Shown here in pieces: positions 28,924 to 38,103 of a stretch of DNA of 64,000 bases; the stretch's first letter is position 1, and each line of letters opens with the position of its first letter. Source of the DNA: Sulfurisphaera javensis (GTDB lineage: Archaea > Thermoproteota > Thermoprotei_A > Sulfolobales > Sulfolobaceae); NCBI RefSeq assembly GCF_041154675.1, contig NZ_AP031322.1, positions 1,364,001-1,428,000 of the forward strand, in the 5' to 3' direction. The notes below the pieces were generated by a model. The model was not told where the DNA came from, ran no database searches, and saw only the letters and a program-made list of their open reading frames with translations. Made by a program: the position numbers and the translations under genes.

Positions 28924-28930
28924 ATTTATA
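28924..28930 (+). promoter_or_regulatory. Box A of the aIF2-beta operon
   Basis: ATTTATA lies 23-29 nt before GTG 28953, supporting that start over any upstream one and implying a leaderless transcript. Confidence 0.5.
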
Positions 28931-28952
28931 CTTCAACCTCTTAAGATTACTT

Positions 28953-29372
28953 GTGGCTACAGAAGAGGAATACGTTAAATTATTAGATAGGCTTTATGCA
29001 AAACTTCCTGAAAGAGTCCAAAAAGTTAGTGGTCAAGCTCTACCTAATTTAATTATATTATCCATTGGGAATAGTACAATTATAAAGAATTTTAGTGAAT
29101 ATTGTGATAGAATAAGAAGGGAAGATAAACTTTGTGCAAAATATTTGCTTAAAGAACTAGCCGCTCCAGGGAATATTGATGAAAACGGACAACTTGTAAT
29201 TCAAGGTAAGTTCTCTTCTGCTAGTATAAACAAAATCATGGATAGATTCCTAAAGACTTATGTACAATGTAGTACATGTAAGAGCTTAGATACGGTTTTA
29301 GTAAAAGAAAAGAAAGCATGGTATATTTCATGTTTAGCTTGTGGTGCAAAGACTCCAGTAAAACCGTTGTGA
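28953..29372 (+). CDS. Translation initiation factor aIF2 subunit beta
   Basis: A 139-residue subunit of the factor that brings initiator tRNA to the ribosome. GTG 28953 gives MATEEEYVKLLDRLYAKLPE, the normal family N-terminus; reading further upstream runs into the divergent mtaB gene. A central alpha-beta domain (LKELAAPGNIDENGQLVIQG) is followed by the zinc ribbon CSTC...CLAC. It heads a run of co-directional genes: DUF424, NMD3, RNase HII and a TGS protein, a translation-linked cluster. Confidence 0.95.
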   Translation: MATEEEYVKLLDRLYAKLPERVQKVSGQALPNLIILSIGNSTIIKNFSEYCDRIRREDKLCAKYLLKELAAPGNIDENGQLVIQGKFSSASINKIMDRFLKTYVQCSTCKSLDTVLVKEKKAWYISCLACGAKTPVKPL

Positions 29373-29377
29373 TTAAT

Positions 29378-29674
29378 ATGAAAGTTAGTCTAAATGTAAT
29401 TAGAAGAGATGGATATGTTTTCGTTAATATTTGTGAATTAGAACTTCTTGGGAAAACATTTAAAGAAGGAGATATTAACTTAGTTATAAATAAGGAGTTC
29501 TATGAGGGGCAAGAAGTTTCAATTGATTATGCTTTCTCCTTACTTAATGAAGCTAGCGTAGTAAGCATGGTAGGAAATAAAGTAGTCGATGAAGCTTTAA
29601 AAAGAGGGCTTATAAAAGAAGAAGGTGTGATTTCGGTTCAAGGTATAAAGTTCGCACAAATATATAATATGTGA
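29378..29674 (+). CDS. DUF424 family protein
   Basis: A 98-residue protein starting at ATG 29378, 5 nt after aIF2-beta. The pattern DINLVINKEFYEGQEVSIDY and LNEASVVSMVGNKVVDEALK is that of DUF424, a small archaeal family commonly found next to aIF2-beta and NMD3. A crystal-structure-level function is not known to me. The open frame extends upstream into aIF2-beta to 29318, but that part is unlikely to be translated. Confidence 0.88.
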   Translation: MKVSLNVIRRDGYVFVNICELELLGKTFKEGDINLVINKEFYEGQEVSIDYAFSLLNEASVVSMVGNKVVDEALKRGLIKEEGVISVQGIKFAQIYNM

Positions 29675-30390
29675 GTATAATGACAAGAAAATTTTGTGTA
29701 GTTTGTGGAAGGGAAGATGGTGAATTTATAGGACCTTTATGTGTAGACTGTTATATAAAAACCAAGGATTTAGTTAAAATGCCTAGAAAAATACAAGGAA
29801 AATATTGTAAAATATGTGGTGCTGAATGGGCCAATGGAAAATGGATAAGAAGCAGAGATAAAACGCTTTCTCCCATAGAGTCTATTATTTATAGAGAAAT
29901 TGGTAAGAATGTTGAAGTCGATCCTAATGTTGAGGAAATAAACTATCAAATAGAAAACATTTGGAAAGATGTTAATGGTCATAATTTTGTTACCATTAAC
30001 GTATCTGGTAAAATAAAAGGAAAAGAATTCAGTATTTCTAAGATAGTTAATTTAGACATAGAAAAAACTATATGTTCTTCCTGTATAAAGAAAAAGTCAA
30101 GGTATTATGAAGCTATTGTGCAGTTAAGATTTAAGGAAGGAGAAATTGATTCAAAAAAGAGGACTATATTCGAATCTTTCTTCACAGACGATATAATTGA
30201 TAATCTATCAGATGTTGTAGAAGGGAAAGAAGGAGTGGATTATTATTTTATTAACAAGACTATTGCAAAAAGACTTGTATCGAACTTTACCTCAATGGTG
30301 AAAGACGTTAAGATTGTAGAAAGTTATCAAAATGAAACTATCAAAAACGGTAAAAAATTTGCCAAATTAGTTATATCAGTAAGAGTATGA
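29671..30390 (+). CDS. NMD3-like ribosome assembly factor
   Basis: A 239-residue protein with two N-terminal zinc-binding elements: CVVCGREDGEFIGPLCVDCY and CKICGAEW paired with the later CSSCIKKKS. The rest is the NMD3 core without the eukaryotic export tail. In eukaryotes NMD3 escorts 60S subunits; the archaeal form probably works in large-subunit maturation. GTG 29671 overlaps the DUF424 stop by 4 nt; ATG 29680 is an alternative start. It overlaps rnhB by 4 nt. Confidence 0.88.
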   Translation: MSIMTRKFCVVCGREDGEFIGPLCVDCYIKTKDLVKMPRKIQGKYCKICGAEWANGKWIRSRDKTLSPIESIIYREIGKNVEVDPNVEEINYQIENIWKDVNGHNFVTINVSGKIKGKEFSISKIVNLDIEKTICSSCIKKKSRYYEAIVQLRFKEGEIDSKKRTIFESFFTDDIIDNLSDVVEGKEGVDYYFINKTIAKRLVSNFTSMVKDVKIVESYQNETIKNGKKFAKLVISVRV

Positions 30391-31013
30391 TTGTTATTGG
30401 AATTGATGAGGCTGGAAGAGGATCATTAATAGGTCCTATGATAGTCGCTGGAGTAGCCATAGATGAAAATAAATTAAATTTTTTGAAAAAAACTGGAGTA
30501 AAAGATAGCAAGCAGTTAACTAGGAACAGAAGAAACGAGTTATTTGGAATAATTACTTTGCATGCTGAAGCATTTACTGTAGTAAAAGTATATCCAAATG
30601 AGATAGATAATGAAAATCTTAATGAATTAACTTATAAAGCAATGATAAAGATTATTCATTCCCTTATGTCATTTAATCCACGAAAGATAACTATAGACAA
30701 GGTTGGAAACACTAAAGTTGTAGAGGAAGAAATATTAAAAATGGGTGTAGAACCAAACATCGTTACAAATGCTGATGTAAACTTTGTTGAAGCGAGTGCT
30801 GCAAGTATTATTGCTAAGGTAATAAGGGATAATATTATTGATGAATTAAAACTCATTTATGGTGATTTTGGTAGCGGTTATCCAGCAGACCCTAGAACGG
30901 TTGAGTGGGTTAAAAAAGTTTATGGCTCTTATTCTTCTCCTCCTCCTATAATAAGGAGAAGTTGGAAAATTTTACAAGAGATTGCTCCCAAATATTATAT
31001 TAGGAAATGGTAA
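30387..31013 (+). CDS. rnhB: Ribonuclease HII
   Basis: A 208-residue enzyme that cuts RNA in RNA/DNA hybrids. Catalytic motif IGIDEAGRGSLIGPMIVAGV at the N-terminus (Asp, Glu), DSKQLTRNRR, TIDKVG with the next Asp, and DVNFVEASAASIIAKVIRD are all as in type 2 RNase H. ATG start with a 4-nt overlap with the NMD3 gene and a 7-nt overlap with the next gene. Confidence 0.95.
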   Translation: MIVIGIDEAGRGSLIGPMIVAGVAIDENKLNFLKKTGVKDSKQLTRNRRNELFGIITLHAEAFTVVKVYPNEIDNENLNELTYKAMIKIIHSLMSFNPRKITIDKVGNTKVVEEEILKMGVEPNIVTNADVNFVEASAASIIAKVIRDNIIDELKLIYGDFGSGYPADPRTVEWVKKVYGSYSSPPPIIRRSWKILQEIAPKYYIRKW

Positions 31014-32092
31014 CAAACTTACCAGCTGAGGCAAAAGCTAAATGGCTAAAATATATGGATGCTAAAACTACTGAAGAGAAAATTAAAGCATTGCAAGAAT
31101 TTCTAAGTGCAGTTCCAAAACATAAAGGAACTGAAAATTTAGTATATTGGGCTAAAAGACGGTTAGCTGAATTAAAAGAGGAAGCACAGCTAGAAAGAAA
31201 GAAGTCGTCTTCACTAGGTAAAGGGCTACAATTCTTCATAGAGAAAGAGGGGGCTGGCCAAGTTGTTCTAATAGGAAATAACGAACTTAGAAATAAGTTA
31301 ATGAAAATACTGACTAATGTTAGGAGCGATCCTAAAGAGCTTCCTATCCCCGGAATGATGCAGTATCAAGATGTAAAGATACAACTAGTAAATCCTCCGC
31401 CTCTGATATTTGAAGCTAGAGCACTAGTAGGAAGAATATTAGGTTTAATAAAGAATGCTGATTCTTTACTTATTGTAGTTAATGGCAAGGAGGAATTCAA
31501 TAATATAAAGGACTTCCTAGAAAATAATGGAGTATATCTTAAGAAACCTAAGGGTAAAGTAATAATAGATAGAAGCAGATATGGGAATAGTGGTATAAGG
31601 ATAGTAGTTCTAGGTAAATTAGTTAATACATCAGAAGTAGAAGTTAAAAATTATCTAGAAAGTTTTGGAATAAAGAGTGCTCTAGTGAAGATTTTAGGAG
31701 AAGTTACCCTAGATGACATAGAAAAAGAAGTATTTGAAACAGCGTTTTATAAGCAAGCTGTTGTTACTACAAATGAAGCTTTCTCAGTGGATGAAGATGC
31801 AATAACAGTTGTAAGATTAAGCGAAATAGAAAAATTAAAAGAGGCTATATTTAAGTCACTTGACGTTATCAGAGTCTATACTAAAGAACCTGGAGAAAAA
31901 CCAACCTTAGAGCCATTAACGGTTAAACGAGGAACTACGGTGATTGAAGTAGCTAGGAAATTGCATAATGACCTAGCTGAGAACTTTAAATATGCAAGAG
32001 TTTGGGGTAAATCAGTTAAGTTTCAAGGTCAAAAAGTAGGTGCTGATTATGTATTAGAAGACGGAGACATAGTAGAGATACATGCCAGATAA
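31007..32092 (+). CDS. DRG/Obg-family TGS-domain protein with a degenerate GTPase domain
   Basis: A 361-residue protein with the order of archaeal DRG GTPases: helical N-terminus, G-domain-sized middle, and C-terminal TGS domain (LTVKRGTTVIEVARKLHNDL, then GADYVLEDGDIVEIHAR). The GTP motifs are gone: the P-loop reads IGNNELRNK instead of GxPxxGKS, DxPG reads LVNPPP, and NKxD reads VIIDRSR. It therefore should not bind GTP in the usual way, and may be a structural partner on the ribosome. It is last in the translation-linked run, overlapping rnhB by 7 nt. Confidence 0.82.
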   Translation: MVTNLPAEAKAKWLKYMDAKTTEEKIKALQEFLSAVPKHKGTENLVYWAKRRLAELKEEAQLERKKSSSLGKGLQFFIEKEGAGQVVLIGNNELRNKLMKILTNVRSDPKELPIPGMMQYQDVKIQLVNPPPLIFEARALVGRILGLIKNADSLLIVVNGKEEFNNIKDFLENNGVYLKKPKGKVIIDRSRYGNSGIRIVVLGKLVNTSEVEVKNYLESFGIKSALVKILGEVTLDDIEKEVFETAFYKQAVVTTNEAFSVDEDAITVVRLSEIEKLKEAIFKSLDVIRVYTKEPGEKPTLEPLTVKRGTTVIEVARKLHNDLAENFKYARVWGKSVKFQGQKVGADYVLEDGDIVEIHAR

Positions 32093-32124
32093 AAGCTTAT
32101 ATTAATAGAATTAAAATATATTTT

Positions 32125-34005
32125 ATGGCTATTACTTCTAGTAAGAAAAAAGAACAAAATGAAAATAGTGTGAAAATTTCACAAATTGATTTATTATTTT
32201 ATAAATCTCCTTTAGTCGAGCCTTTATCTAAATCTCTTGATAAGAAACTTAAGCAAGCTGGGCTTTCAGATGATCCAAAACTTTATGCTTCCAGGATACT
32301 ATTTTTCTTATTATTTAGTATAATTGTAGGAATAATATTAATTTTCTTCGGTTTAATATTTATAAGAGAATTTGAAATAACTAGACTTTCTAAATACGCA
32401 GTTGTTGGAATTATGGGTCTTTTATTTGGTATAATAATCCCAGTAGTAACTTATTTAGCGTTAATATCAAATGTCTCCCAAAAAGTTGATAGTAGGAGAA
32501 TCGGAATTGAGGCAGAAACTCCAGCATTTTCAGCTTTGTTCCTAGTATTCCTAAGAAGTGGCCTTTCACCGAGATTATTATTTGAAAACTTAGCTAAGAC
32601 AAGAGCTTTTAATCATATGAACCAAGTCTCTAAATATATTGTAAAAAGGATTAACTTCTTAGGAGAATCAGTAGAAACAGCGATAAACAGTTCTATAAAA
32701 ATTGTTCCATCTAAACTTTATGATGATTTGATGACCACTTATGTAACTGCAATAAGAACTGGTGCACCAGTTTTTGAGACAATGCAATCAAAAATTAAAG
32801 ATATATTAAGGAATATGGAATTAGCAGCATCGAAAGCAGCTGACAATCTTTCAGGTGTTGGTGAAGGTTATGTAACATGGTTAGCTTCTGGTTTTATAAG
32901 CTTCTTTTTAATTCTTATATTAGAAGCAGTATTTCCTCAGTTACATGTTTTACCAATAGGACTTTTAGGAGCTTTTGCAGTCCTTGGTATTCCATTAGTT
33001 AATATTCTGTTTGTTTGGGTTGTTGATCAAACGCAATATAAGTTCCCAGAGAAGCAATTAAAAGCTGATAAAATGTTTCTAATGTTATTTCCCGTTGGTA
33101 TTGTTTTAGGAATTATATTCATGATAATTTTAGAGCCAATAATAGCAAAAATTATGCATGAAACTCCAATAGCCCCAAAATTTATGTTAATAGGTTTATT
33201 TACTTTATCTGGTAATTTAAATTATATTCCAGCAACAGTTATAGGTTTAACTTTAGGTTTAATTATATCAGTGATTCCTCCTTATGTTATTGCAAGAAGA
33301 GAATTGAAAGAAGGTACAGGGTATGATATTTATGTAGCAAGATTCCTTAGGGCTATTGGTGAAGGTACTAGGGCTGGTTTATCTCCAGAAACTGTCATTA
33401 AAAATTTGAAAGATTCCAAAGAACTAGGAAAATTACAAATAATACTAAAAAGAGTTTATGCCTATATTAATTTAGGAATTCCAATAAAAGATGCTTTCAG
33501 AAAGGCTGCTGACATAATAATAGATTTCTCTACAAAAATAGCCTTTACCTCTCTTGCTGACATGATAGAGATAGGAAGTTTAACACCAGAATCAGTTGAA
33601 ACTCTTGCAGATCAGCTTGATTCCCAAATAAGAATAAGGAGAGAGTACTATGCGAAAATTAAAATTTTACTCTATATGCCTTATGTAGGTTCAATTCTTG
33701 CACTAATAGCTACTATAATACTTTCGTCAGCTATAATATCTCTCTTAAGTTCAAGTAGTTTTATAACTAGTTACGGTCCTTTAGCTGCTGCTCAAGCTTT
33801 GGTACCGAGGGCAGTATATATTGCTTCATTATCATCAGTATTTAATGCTTATACTGCTGGACTATTAGTGGGAAAATTAGCTTCTGGAAGAATTGCTAAT
33901 GGATATTTGCACTCTGCAATACTTCTGGTAATAACTATGATTCTAGTATTAATAACTCTTTCAATAAAGTTTTCATTTGTGTCACCAGTAGCACCTAGCC
34001 TATAA
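32125..34005 (+). CDS. Type IV pilus/archaellum-like membrane platform protein (FlaJ/TadC family)
   Basis: A 626-residue protein with about nine membrane helices and two T2SSF cytoplasmic domains (about 110-230 and 400-490), with the typical RTGAPVFETMQSKI and NLGIPIKDAFRKAADI segments. This is the inner-membrane platform of archaeal pili and archaella. It comes before the ATPase; the reverse (E then F) is usual in ups and aap loci, and no prepilin, FlaH or other pilus gene is nearby. Substrate unknown. Confidence 0.88.
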   Translation: MAITSSKKKEQNENSVKISQIDLLFYKSPLVEPLSKSLDKKLKQAGLSDDPKLYASRILFFLLFSIIVGIILIFFGLIFIREFEITRLSKYAVVGIMGLLFGIIIPVVTYLALISNVSQKVDSRRIGIEAETPAFSALFLVFLRSGLSPRLLFENLAKTRAFNHMNQVSKYIVKRINFLGESVETAINSSIKIVPSKLYDDLMTTYVTAIRTGAPVFETMQSKIKDILRNMELAASKAADNLSGVGEGYVTWLASGFISFFLILILEAVFPQLHVLPIGLLGAFAVLGIPLVNILFVWVVDQTQYKFPEKQLKADKMFLMLFPVGIVLGIIFMIILEPIIAKIMHETPIAPKFMLIGLFTLSGNLNYIPATVIGLTLGLIISVIPPYVIARRELKEGTGYDIYVARFLRAIGEGTRAGLSPETVIKNLKDSKELGKLQIILKRVYAYINLGIPIKDAFRKAADIIIDFSTKIAFTSLADMIEIGSLTPESVETLADQLDSQIRIRREYYAKIKILLYMPYVGSILALIATIILSSAIISLLSSSSFITSYGPLAAAQALVPRAVYIASLSSVFNAYTAGLLVGKLASGRIANGYLHSAILLVITMILVLITLSIKFSFVSPVAPSL

Positions 34006-34046
34006 AAGCTTATATAGAAGATAATTGTAATAAAAGGTGATAGATA

Positions 34047-35771
34047 ATGAATTTTAAACTTAATCTCTTCGGTAAATCAACTAGTAACAATAAGGCTAAA
34101 GAAACATTAGAATTAGATTTACCATATTCACTATATCCTTTATACGTTACATCAGCCTCCTTTGAAGGAGAGGTTCAAGCGGATTATGATATTGATCTAG
34201 TTTCAATTATACCAGATTATATAGCTAAAGATTTCGAGAAATATAAAATTGAACTGTCAATAGCCAAGCCTCATGTATTTATAACTTACGATGAAGAAAA
34301 GGGAATATATAGATATAATCTAGTGGAACCCCCATTGGATATTAGTACATTTAAGATTTACACAACTTTAATCTCTGAAATAGAAAGAAACTTACTCAGT
34401 AATGCTGATTACGTAGAGTTAGGCAAAATATTAGATGAATTAAGTATAAAGAGAAAAGATCTAAATGTTTTCCAGGGTAAAATAGGTGAATTTAGGCAAC
34501 TTTCTACACCCTTTAAAGTATCTTTGTACTATACACTAAGAAACATGTTTGGCTACAATATAATTACACCATTATTGTTAGATACAAAAATTGAGGATAT
34601 TTCTGTGAGTGGAATAAACTTACCTATATATGTCTATCATAGAGAGTTTGAATATACTCCTACAAATATAATATTTACTAAAAACATGAGTATGTTTGGT
34701 AAGATAATTGATGGTGAGCAAGTAATAGATGAATTAGTATTAAGGTTAATATCATTATCTAATAAAACGATATCAGTAGCTAATCCGATTATGGATGGTA
34801 TATTGCCTAAAGGAGATAGAATAGCTGCCACTTTTAGAAGAGAAGTATCCGCTAATGGTTCATCTTTCGTAATAAGAAGATTCTCTGAAAGTCCCATAAC
34901 AATATTAGACTTGATTAATTCAAAAGTCTTATCCCCTCAAGCTGCAGCCTATTTATGGTATGCGATAGATATGAAACTATCCTTTATGGTTATAGGAGTT
35001 ACTGGAGCTGGTAAGACTACAGTCCTAGGATCTATATTAAATCTTGTAAAAGAGTCCATGAAGATATTAACTATTGAGGATATTCCAGAGTTAAGACTTG
35101 CACAAGATAATTGGGTCCAACTTTATGCAAGGCCTGCATATGGAGGCATGGGTAAAGAAATCACGTTAATGGACTTACTAAAGTTAGCGTTAAGATATAG
35201 ACCAGATATAATAGTAGTCGGAGAGATAAGAGGTGAAGAAGCTTATGTGCTATTTCAAGCTATTTCTACTGGACATGGTGGTGCTACGACTTTCCACGCT
35301 TATGATAGTGAAAGTGCTATAAAGAGGTTGATGAATGAACCATTAAATATACCTAAAGAATGGATTCCTATGATGAATATAATCGTTACAGTTAGAAGAT
35401 TACCAGTTTATGTTGGTGATAAAATACTATTAAGAAGAAGAGCTGTAGCTATCGATGAGATTGTTTCGTATAATGATTTAAGGAGAACTGTTAGATGGGA
35501 TCCAGCTACCGATAGTCACATATTAGATTATGAGGCTATGCAAGTATTAAGGGCTAGAATTGAGGAAGCTGGTAAAAATTTTGACGAAGTTAAAGCTGAA
35601 ATAGAGAGGAGAGCTGAATATCTAAAATTATTAGCATCAGCTAGACCTATTGTTCAAAGTAAGGAGAGTTATAAGTTATTAAAGAAATATATAATAAAGT
35701 ATAGCCTAAGACCAGTAGAAGCAATGAGAGAAGTACAAGCTATGATTGGTACTAGACAACAGCTTCCATGA
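34047..35771 (+). CDS. Type II/IV secretion-type ATPase (GspE/FlaI/UpsE family)
   Basis: A 574-residue ATPase with an N-terminal domain of about 250 residues and a RecA-like C-terminal domain. Walker A GVTGAGKTTVLGSIL, Asp box LTIEDIPEL, Walker B VVGEIRGEEAYVLFQA and His box STGHGGATTFHAYD are intact, so it should be active. GGTGA lies 6 nt before ATG 34047. It works with the platform protein upstream (41-bp gap). The pair lacks pilins here, so it may serve pilins encoded elsewhere or another secreted substrate. Confidence 0.9.
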   Translation: MNFKLNLFGKSTSNNKAKETLELDLPYSLYPLYVTSASFEGEVQADYDIDLVSIIPDYIAKDFEKYKIELSIAKPHVFITYDEEKGIYRYNLVEPPLDISTFKIYTTLISEIERNLLSNADYVELGKILDELSIKRKDLNVFQGKIGEFRQLSTPFKVSLYYTLRNMFGYNIITPLLLDTKIEDISVSGINLPIYVYHREFEYTPTNIIFTKNMSMFGKIIDGEQVIDELVLRLISLSNKTISVANPIMDGILPKGDRIAATFRREVSANGSSFVIRRFSESPITILDLINSKVLSPQAAAYLWYAIDMKLSFMVIGVTGAGKTTVLGSILNLVKESMKILTIEDIPELRLAQDNWVQLYARPAYGGMGKEITLMDLLKLALRYRPDIIVVGEIRGEEAYVLFQAISTGHGGATTFHAYDSESAIKRLMNEPLNIPKEWIPMMNIIVTVRRLPVYVGDKILLRRRAVAIDEIVSYNDLRRTVRWDPATDSHILDYEAMQVLRARIEEAGKNFDEVKAEIERRAEYLKLLASARPIVQSKESYKLLKKYIIKYSLRPVEAMREVQAMIGTRQQLP

Positions 35772-37008
35772 AAGCAAAAAGTAATAAAATAGCCGTAGGA
35801 AAAATATTTCCAAAAGTTATATTTATGTAGGAAAATATAAGTAAAATTGGTAACAGAATATTAGTATTATTTTCAGTGTTCTTTTTCTCTTTAATCTTAG
35901 GAGTAATTTTCCATTTAAAAGGCATTCTAAATAGCCCTTTTATATACCCAGAAATAGATGCATTTAAGATAGTTAGAGGTAATCTTATATCATTTACTTT
36001 CTGAGCAAAAACAACAGAGTATACAGCTAGAGATATCCCATATATCAGGATTGCTAAAAGAAATGACAAAATGGGTATTTTAAGAATAAAATCTAATGCA
36101 GAAAACAAAAGTAAAATAAATATGAAAAGTCCGTATATTCCCCATTGTTGTGCATAAAACACTCCCTCAAGTCCTATAATACCTCTTCTAATCATTTTAA
36201 TAGATTCAAAAAATAGTTGAGCTGAGCCATAAGACCATCTTTGAATTTGATTATAAAGATCATTTAATGTGTAAGGTGCTAAAGAATAAACTATAACATC
36301 ATCGATATATTTTATTTTGTAACCCTGCAGGAACGCTCTAATACCTAATTCTAAGTCTTCTGTTATTATATTTTCTTTCCAACCTCCAAGTTTAATCAGA
36401 ATATCCTTATTTATACAAAATGCAGAACCATTAGGAAATATTGGAAGACCTAGAATATAGCGTGATTTAAATAATGAATCCATAACTTTTTCAGTAAATT
36501 CTTCATAATATTTCTGTATAATTGTTTCAGACTTATAAATTCTAATTCTATATGCAGTGATATCAAAATCATATTTTGATAATTTTTTTAAAAAATCTTT
36601 ATCAACTCTTCCATCAGCATCAAGGAAAACTAAGTAATTATATTTAGCATATTTTAGTGCATAATTTAATGCTCCAGCTTTACCCCCTTTAGGATTTACT
36701 CTATTAATTATTTTTAATTTTTCACTTTCTTTAAAATCTTTATATTTTTTATTAAATAATTCTGGTGGATCATCCGAAACTATAATAATTTCATAATCAT
36801 CATAATCTAGTTCGAGTAAATTATTTATTAACTCTTTTATGACGCTGACATCTTCATTCTTTTCAGCGACAATGATGCTAAATTTTTTCTTAGAATTTGT
36901 CAAAGGATAAATATTAGATGGTACTTTTCTTGTAATATAATATACTTGAAGAAAATTCCAAATTGCAGGAATTAAAGAAGAAAGGATTAGAAGTAGTGAA
37001 AAAATCAT
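35752..37008 (-). CDS. Membrane processive glycosyltransferase family 2
   Basis: A 418-residue protein: one N-terminal membrane helix, a GT2 domain and about four C-terminal helices. The catalytic series D, DxD, D, QxxRW is complete: [27 protein letters not shown] and QIQRW. This is the cellulose/hyaluronan synthase plan, so it likely builds and perhaps exports a beta-linked polymer or transfers sugar to a lipid; the product is unknown. It overlaps pyrophosphatase by 4 nt and the pilus ATPase gene by 20 nt tail to tail. Confidence 0.85.
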   Translation of the reverse strand: MIFSLLLILSSLIPAIWNFLQVYYITRKVPSNIYPLTNSKKKFSIIVAEKNEDVSVIKELINNLLELDYDDYEIIIVSDDPPELFNKKYKDFKESEKLKIINRVNPKGGKAGALNYALKYAKYNYLVFLDADGRVDKDFLKKLSKYDFDITAYRIRIYKSETIIQKYYEEFTEKVMDSLFKSRYILGLPIFPNGSAFCINKDILIKLGGWKENIITEDLELGIRAFLQGYKIKYIDDVIVYSLAPYTLNDLYNQIQRWSYGSAQLFFESIKMIRRGIIGLEGVFYAQQWGIYGLFIFILLLFSALDFILKIPILSFLLAILIYGISLAVYSVVFAQKVNDIRLPLTILNASISGYIKGLFRMPFKWKITPKIKEKKNTENNTNILLPILLIFSYINITFGNIFPTAILLLFAFMEAVV

Positions 37009-37523
37009 TTAGCGTTTGCCCTTTTAATAGCTTCATTTATTCTAGCTTTTGCTTCAGTTACTCCTCCCCAACCGGATATTTTAACCCATTTACCTGGTTC
37101 TAATTCCTTATAATGTTCAAAGAAGTGATTGATTTTATTCTTAACAGATTGAGGTAGGTCTATAATATCTTTTATATTAGAGTATGTAGGGTCTACTTTA
37201 TCTTTAGGTACTGCAATAATTTTAGCATCTTCACCTTCTTCATCTCTCATATATAGTATCCCAATAGGTCTCACTTCTATCGCTGTTCCGGGTAATAAAG
37301 AATAATCGCTTATTACTAAAACGTCTAATGGATCACCATCTTCTTCTAGTGTGCCGGGAATAAATCCGTAATTAAAAGGATAAACCATTGAAGTGTATAA
37401 CACTCTATCAACCTTTACTACTTCGGCTTCCTCATCATATTCATATTTTATATTTGATCCTAAGGGTATTTCAATAAATACATTAACCTCATCTGGTGCT
37501 TTCTTCCCTGGACCTAATTTCAT
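37005..37523 (-). CDS. ppa: Inorganic pyrophosphatase, family I
   Basis: A 172-residue enzyme that splits pyrophosphate. [37 protein letters not shown] and the metal-binding [12 protein letters not shown] (DxDPxD pattern) with VDPTYSNI and [17 protein letters not shown] are as in archaeal S-type PPases. ATG start. Translationally coupled to the glycosyltransferase, whose nucleotide-sugar supply yields pyrophosphate. Confidence 0.96.
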   Translation of the reverse strand: MKLGPGKKAPDEVNVFIEIPLGSNIKYEYDEEAEVVKVDRVLYTSMVYPFNYGFIPGTLEEDGDPLDVLVISDYSLLPGTAIEVRPIGILYMRDEEGEDAKIIAVPKDKVDPTYSNIKDIIDLPQSVKNKINHFFEHYKELEPGKWVKISGWGGVTEAKARINEAIKRANAK

Positions 37524-37545
37524 CTTTCTTCAAAAAATGATTATA

Positions 37546-38085
37546 TCAGTCGTTTATATTCTTTATCAAGTTATTGATTTCCTCACTGATAAGGCTTATT
37601 TTCTCATCTCTTAGAAATTTTTCAATCTCTTTCTCATATGTTTGAATAATTTCCTTAACATCATAACCTAGACTAGCATATCTTTTTGCTTGTAAATAAG
37701 TTGATAATCTATCACATAATTTAGCTATTTTCCCTTCTAAAGTCTTACCCTCTTTATATTCCTGAAATAACTCTTCATCAAGGCCTAGTTCATTAAAGGC
37801 TTCAACTTCAAGGTCTTCTTTTTGATTAATTCTATCAGAGGTCCATTTAGGTAAATCTCCTACAATACTTTCAGCTGAATCATGAAATAAGGCTATTACC
37901 GAAGCTCTTTCTGGATTAATCTCTATTCCCTTCTCTTTTAATTTTTTTGCAAGAAAATATGCTAATACAGCAGCTTCCCAGCTGTGTTGGGAGACAGTTT
38001 CTCCCATTGCTGGTGGTATACCTCTTTGCATCCAACCAGTTCTTACTAGGTTTTTACACCCTACTATGACTCTTTCCAAATTCAT
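37546..38085 (-). CDS. HD-domain phosphohydrolase, YfbR/HDDC2-like
   Basis: A 179-residue metal hydrolase. SQHSWEAAVLAYFLA gives the first His, IALFHDSAESIVGDLP the HD pair and Glu, and IAKLCDRLSTYLQA the final Asp. These match 5'-deoxynucleotidases of the YfbR/HDDC2 type, which remove phosphate from dNMPs. RTGWMQRGIPPAMGETVSQH is the normal family N-terminus. It lies 22 bp from ppa and 18 bp from thiDN. Confidence 0.85.
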   Translation of the reverse strand: MNLERVIVGCKNLVRTGWMQRGIPPAMGETVSQHSWEAAVLAYFLAKKLKEKGIEINPERASVIALFHDSAESIVGDLPKWTSDRINQKEDLEVEAFNELGLDEELFQEYKEGKTLEGKIAKLCDRLSTYLQAKRYASLGYDVKEIIQTYEKEIEKFLRDEKISLISEEINNLIKNIND

Positions 38086-38103
38086 GAGTGAAAAATAAGA
38101 AAA

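Noticed and set aside
28842-28952. Upstream extension of aIF2-beta
   Set aside because: It overlaps the divergent mtaB start and lies before a good TATA box; GTG 28953 gives the normal N-terminus.
29318-29377. Upstream extension of the DUF424 protein into aIF2-beta
   Set aside because: Overlaps the zinc-ribbon codons of aIF2-beta; ATG 29378 gives the normal family start.
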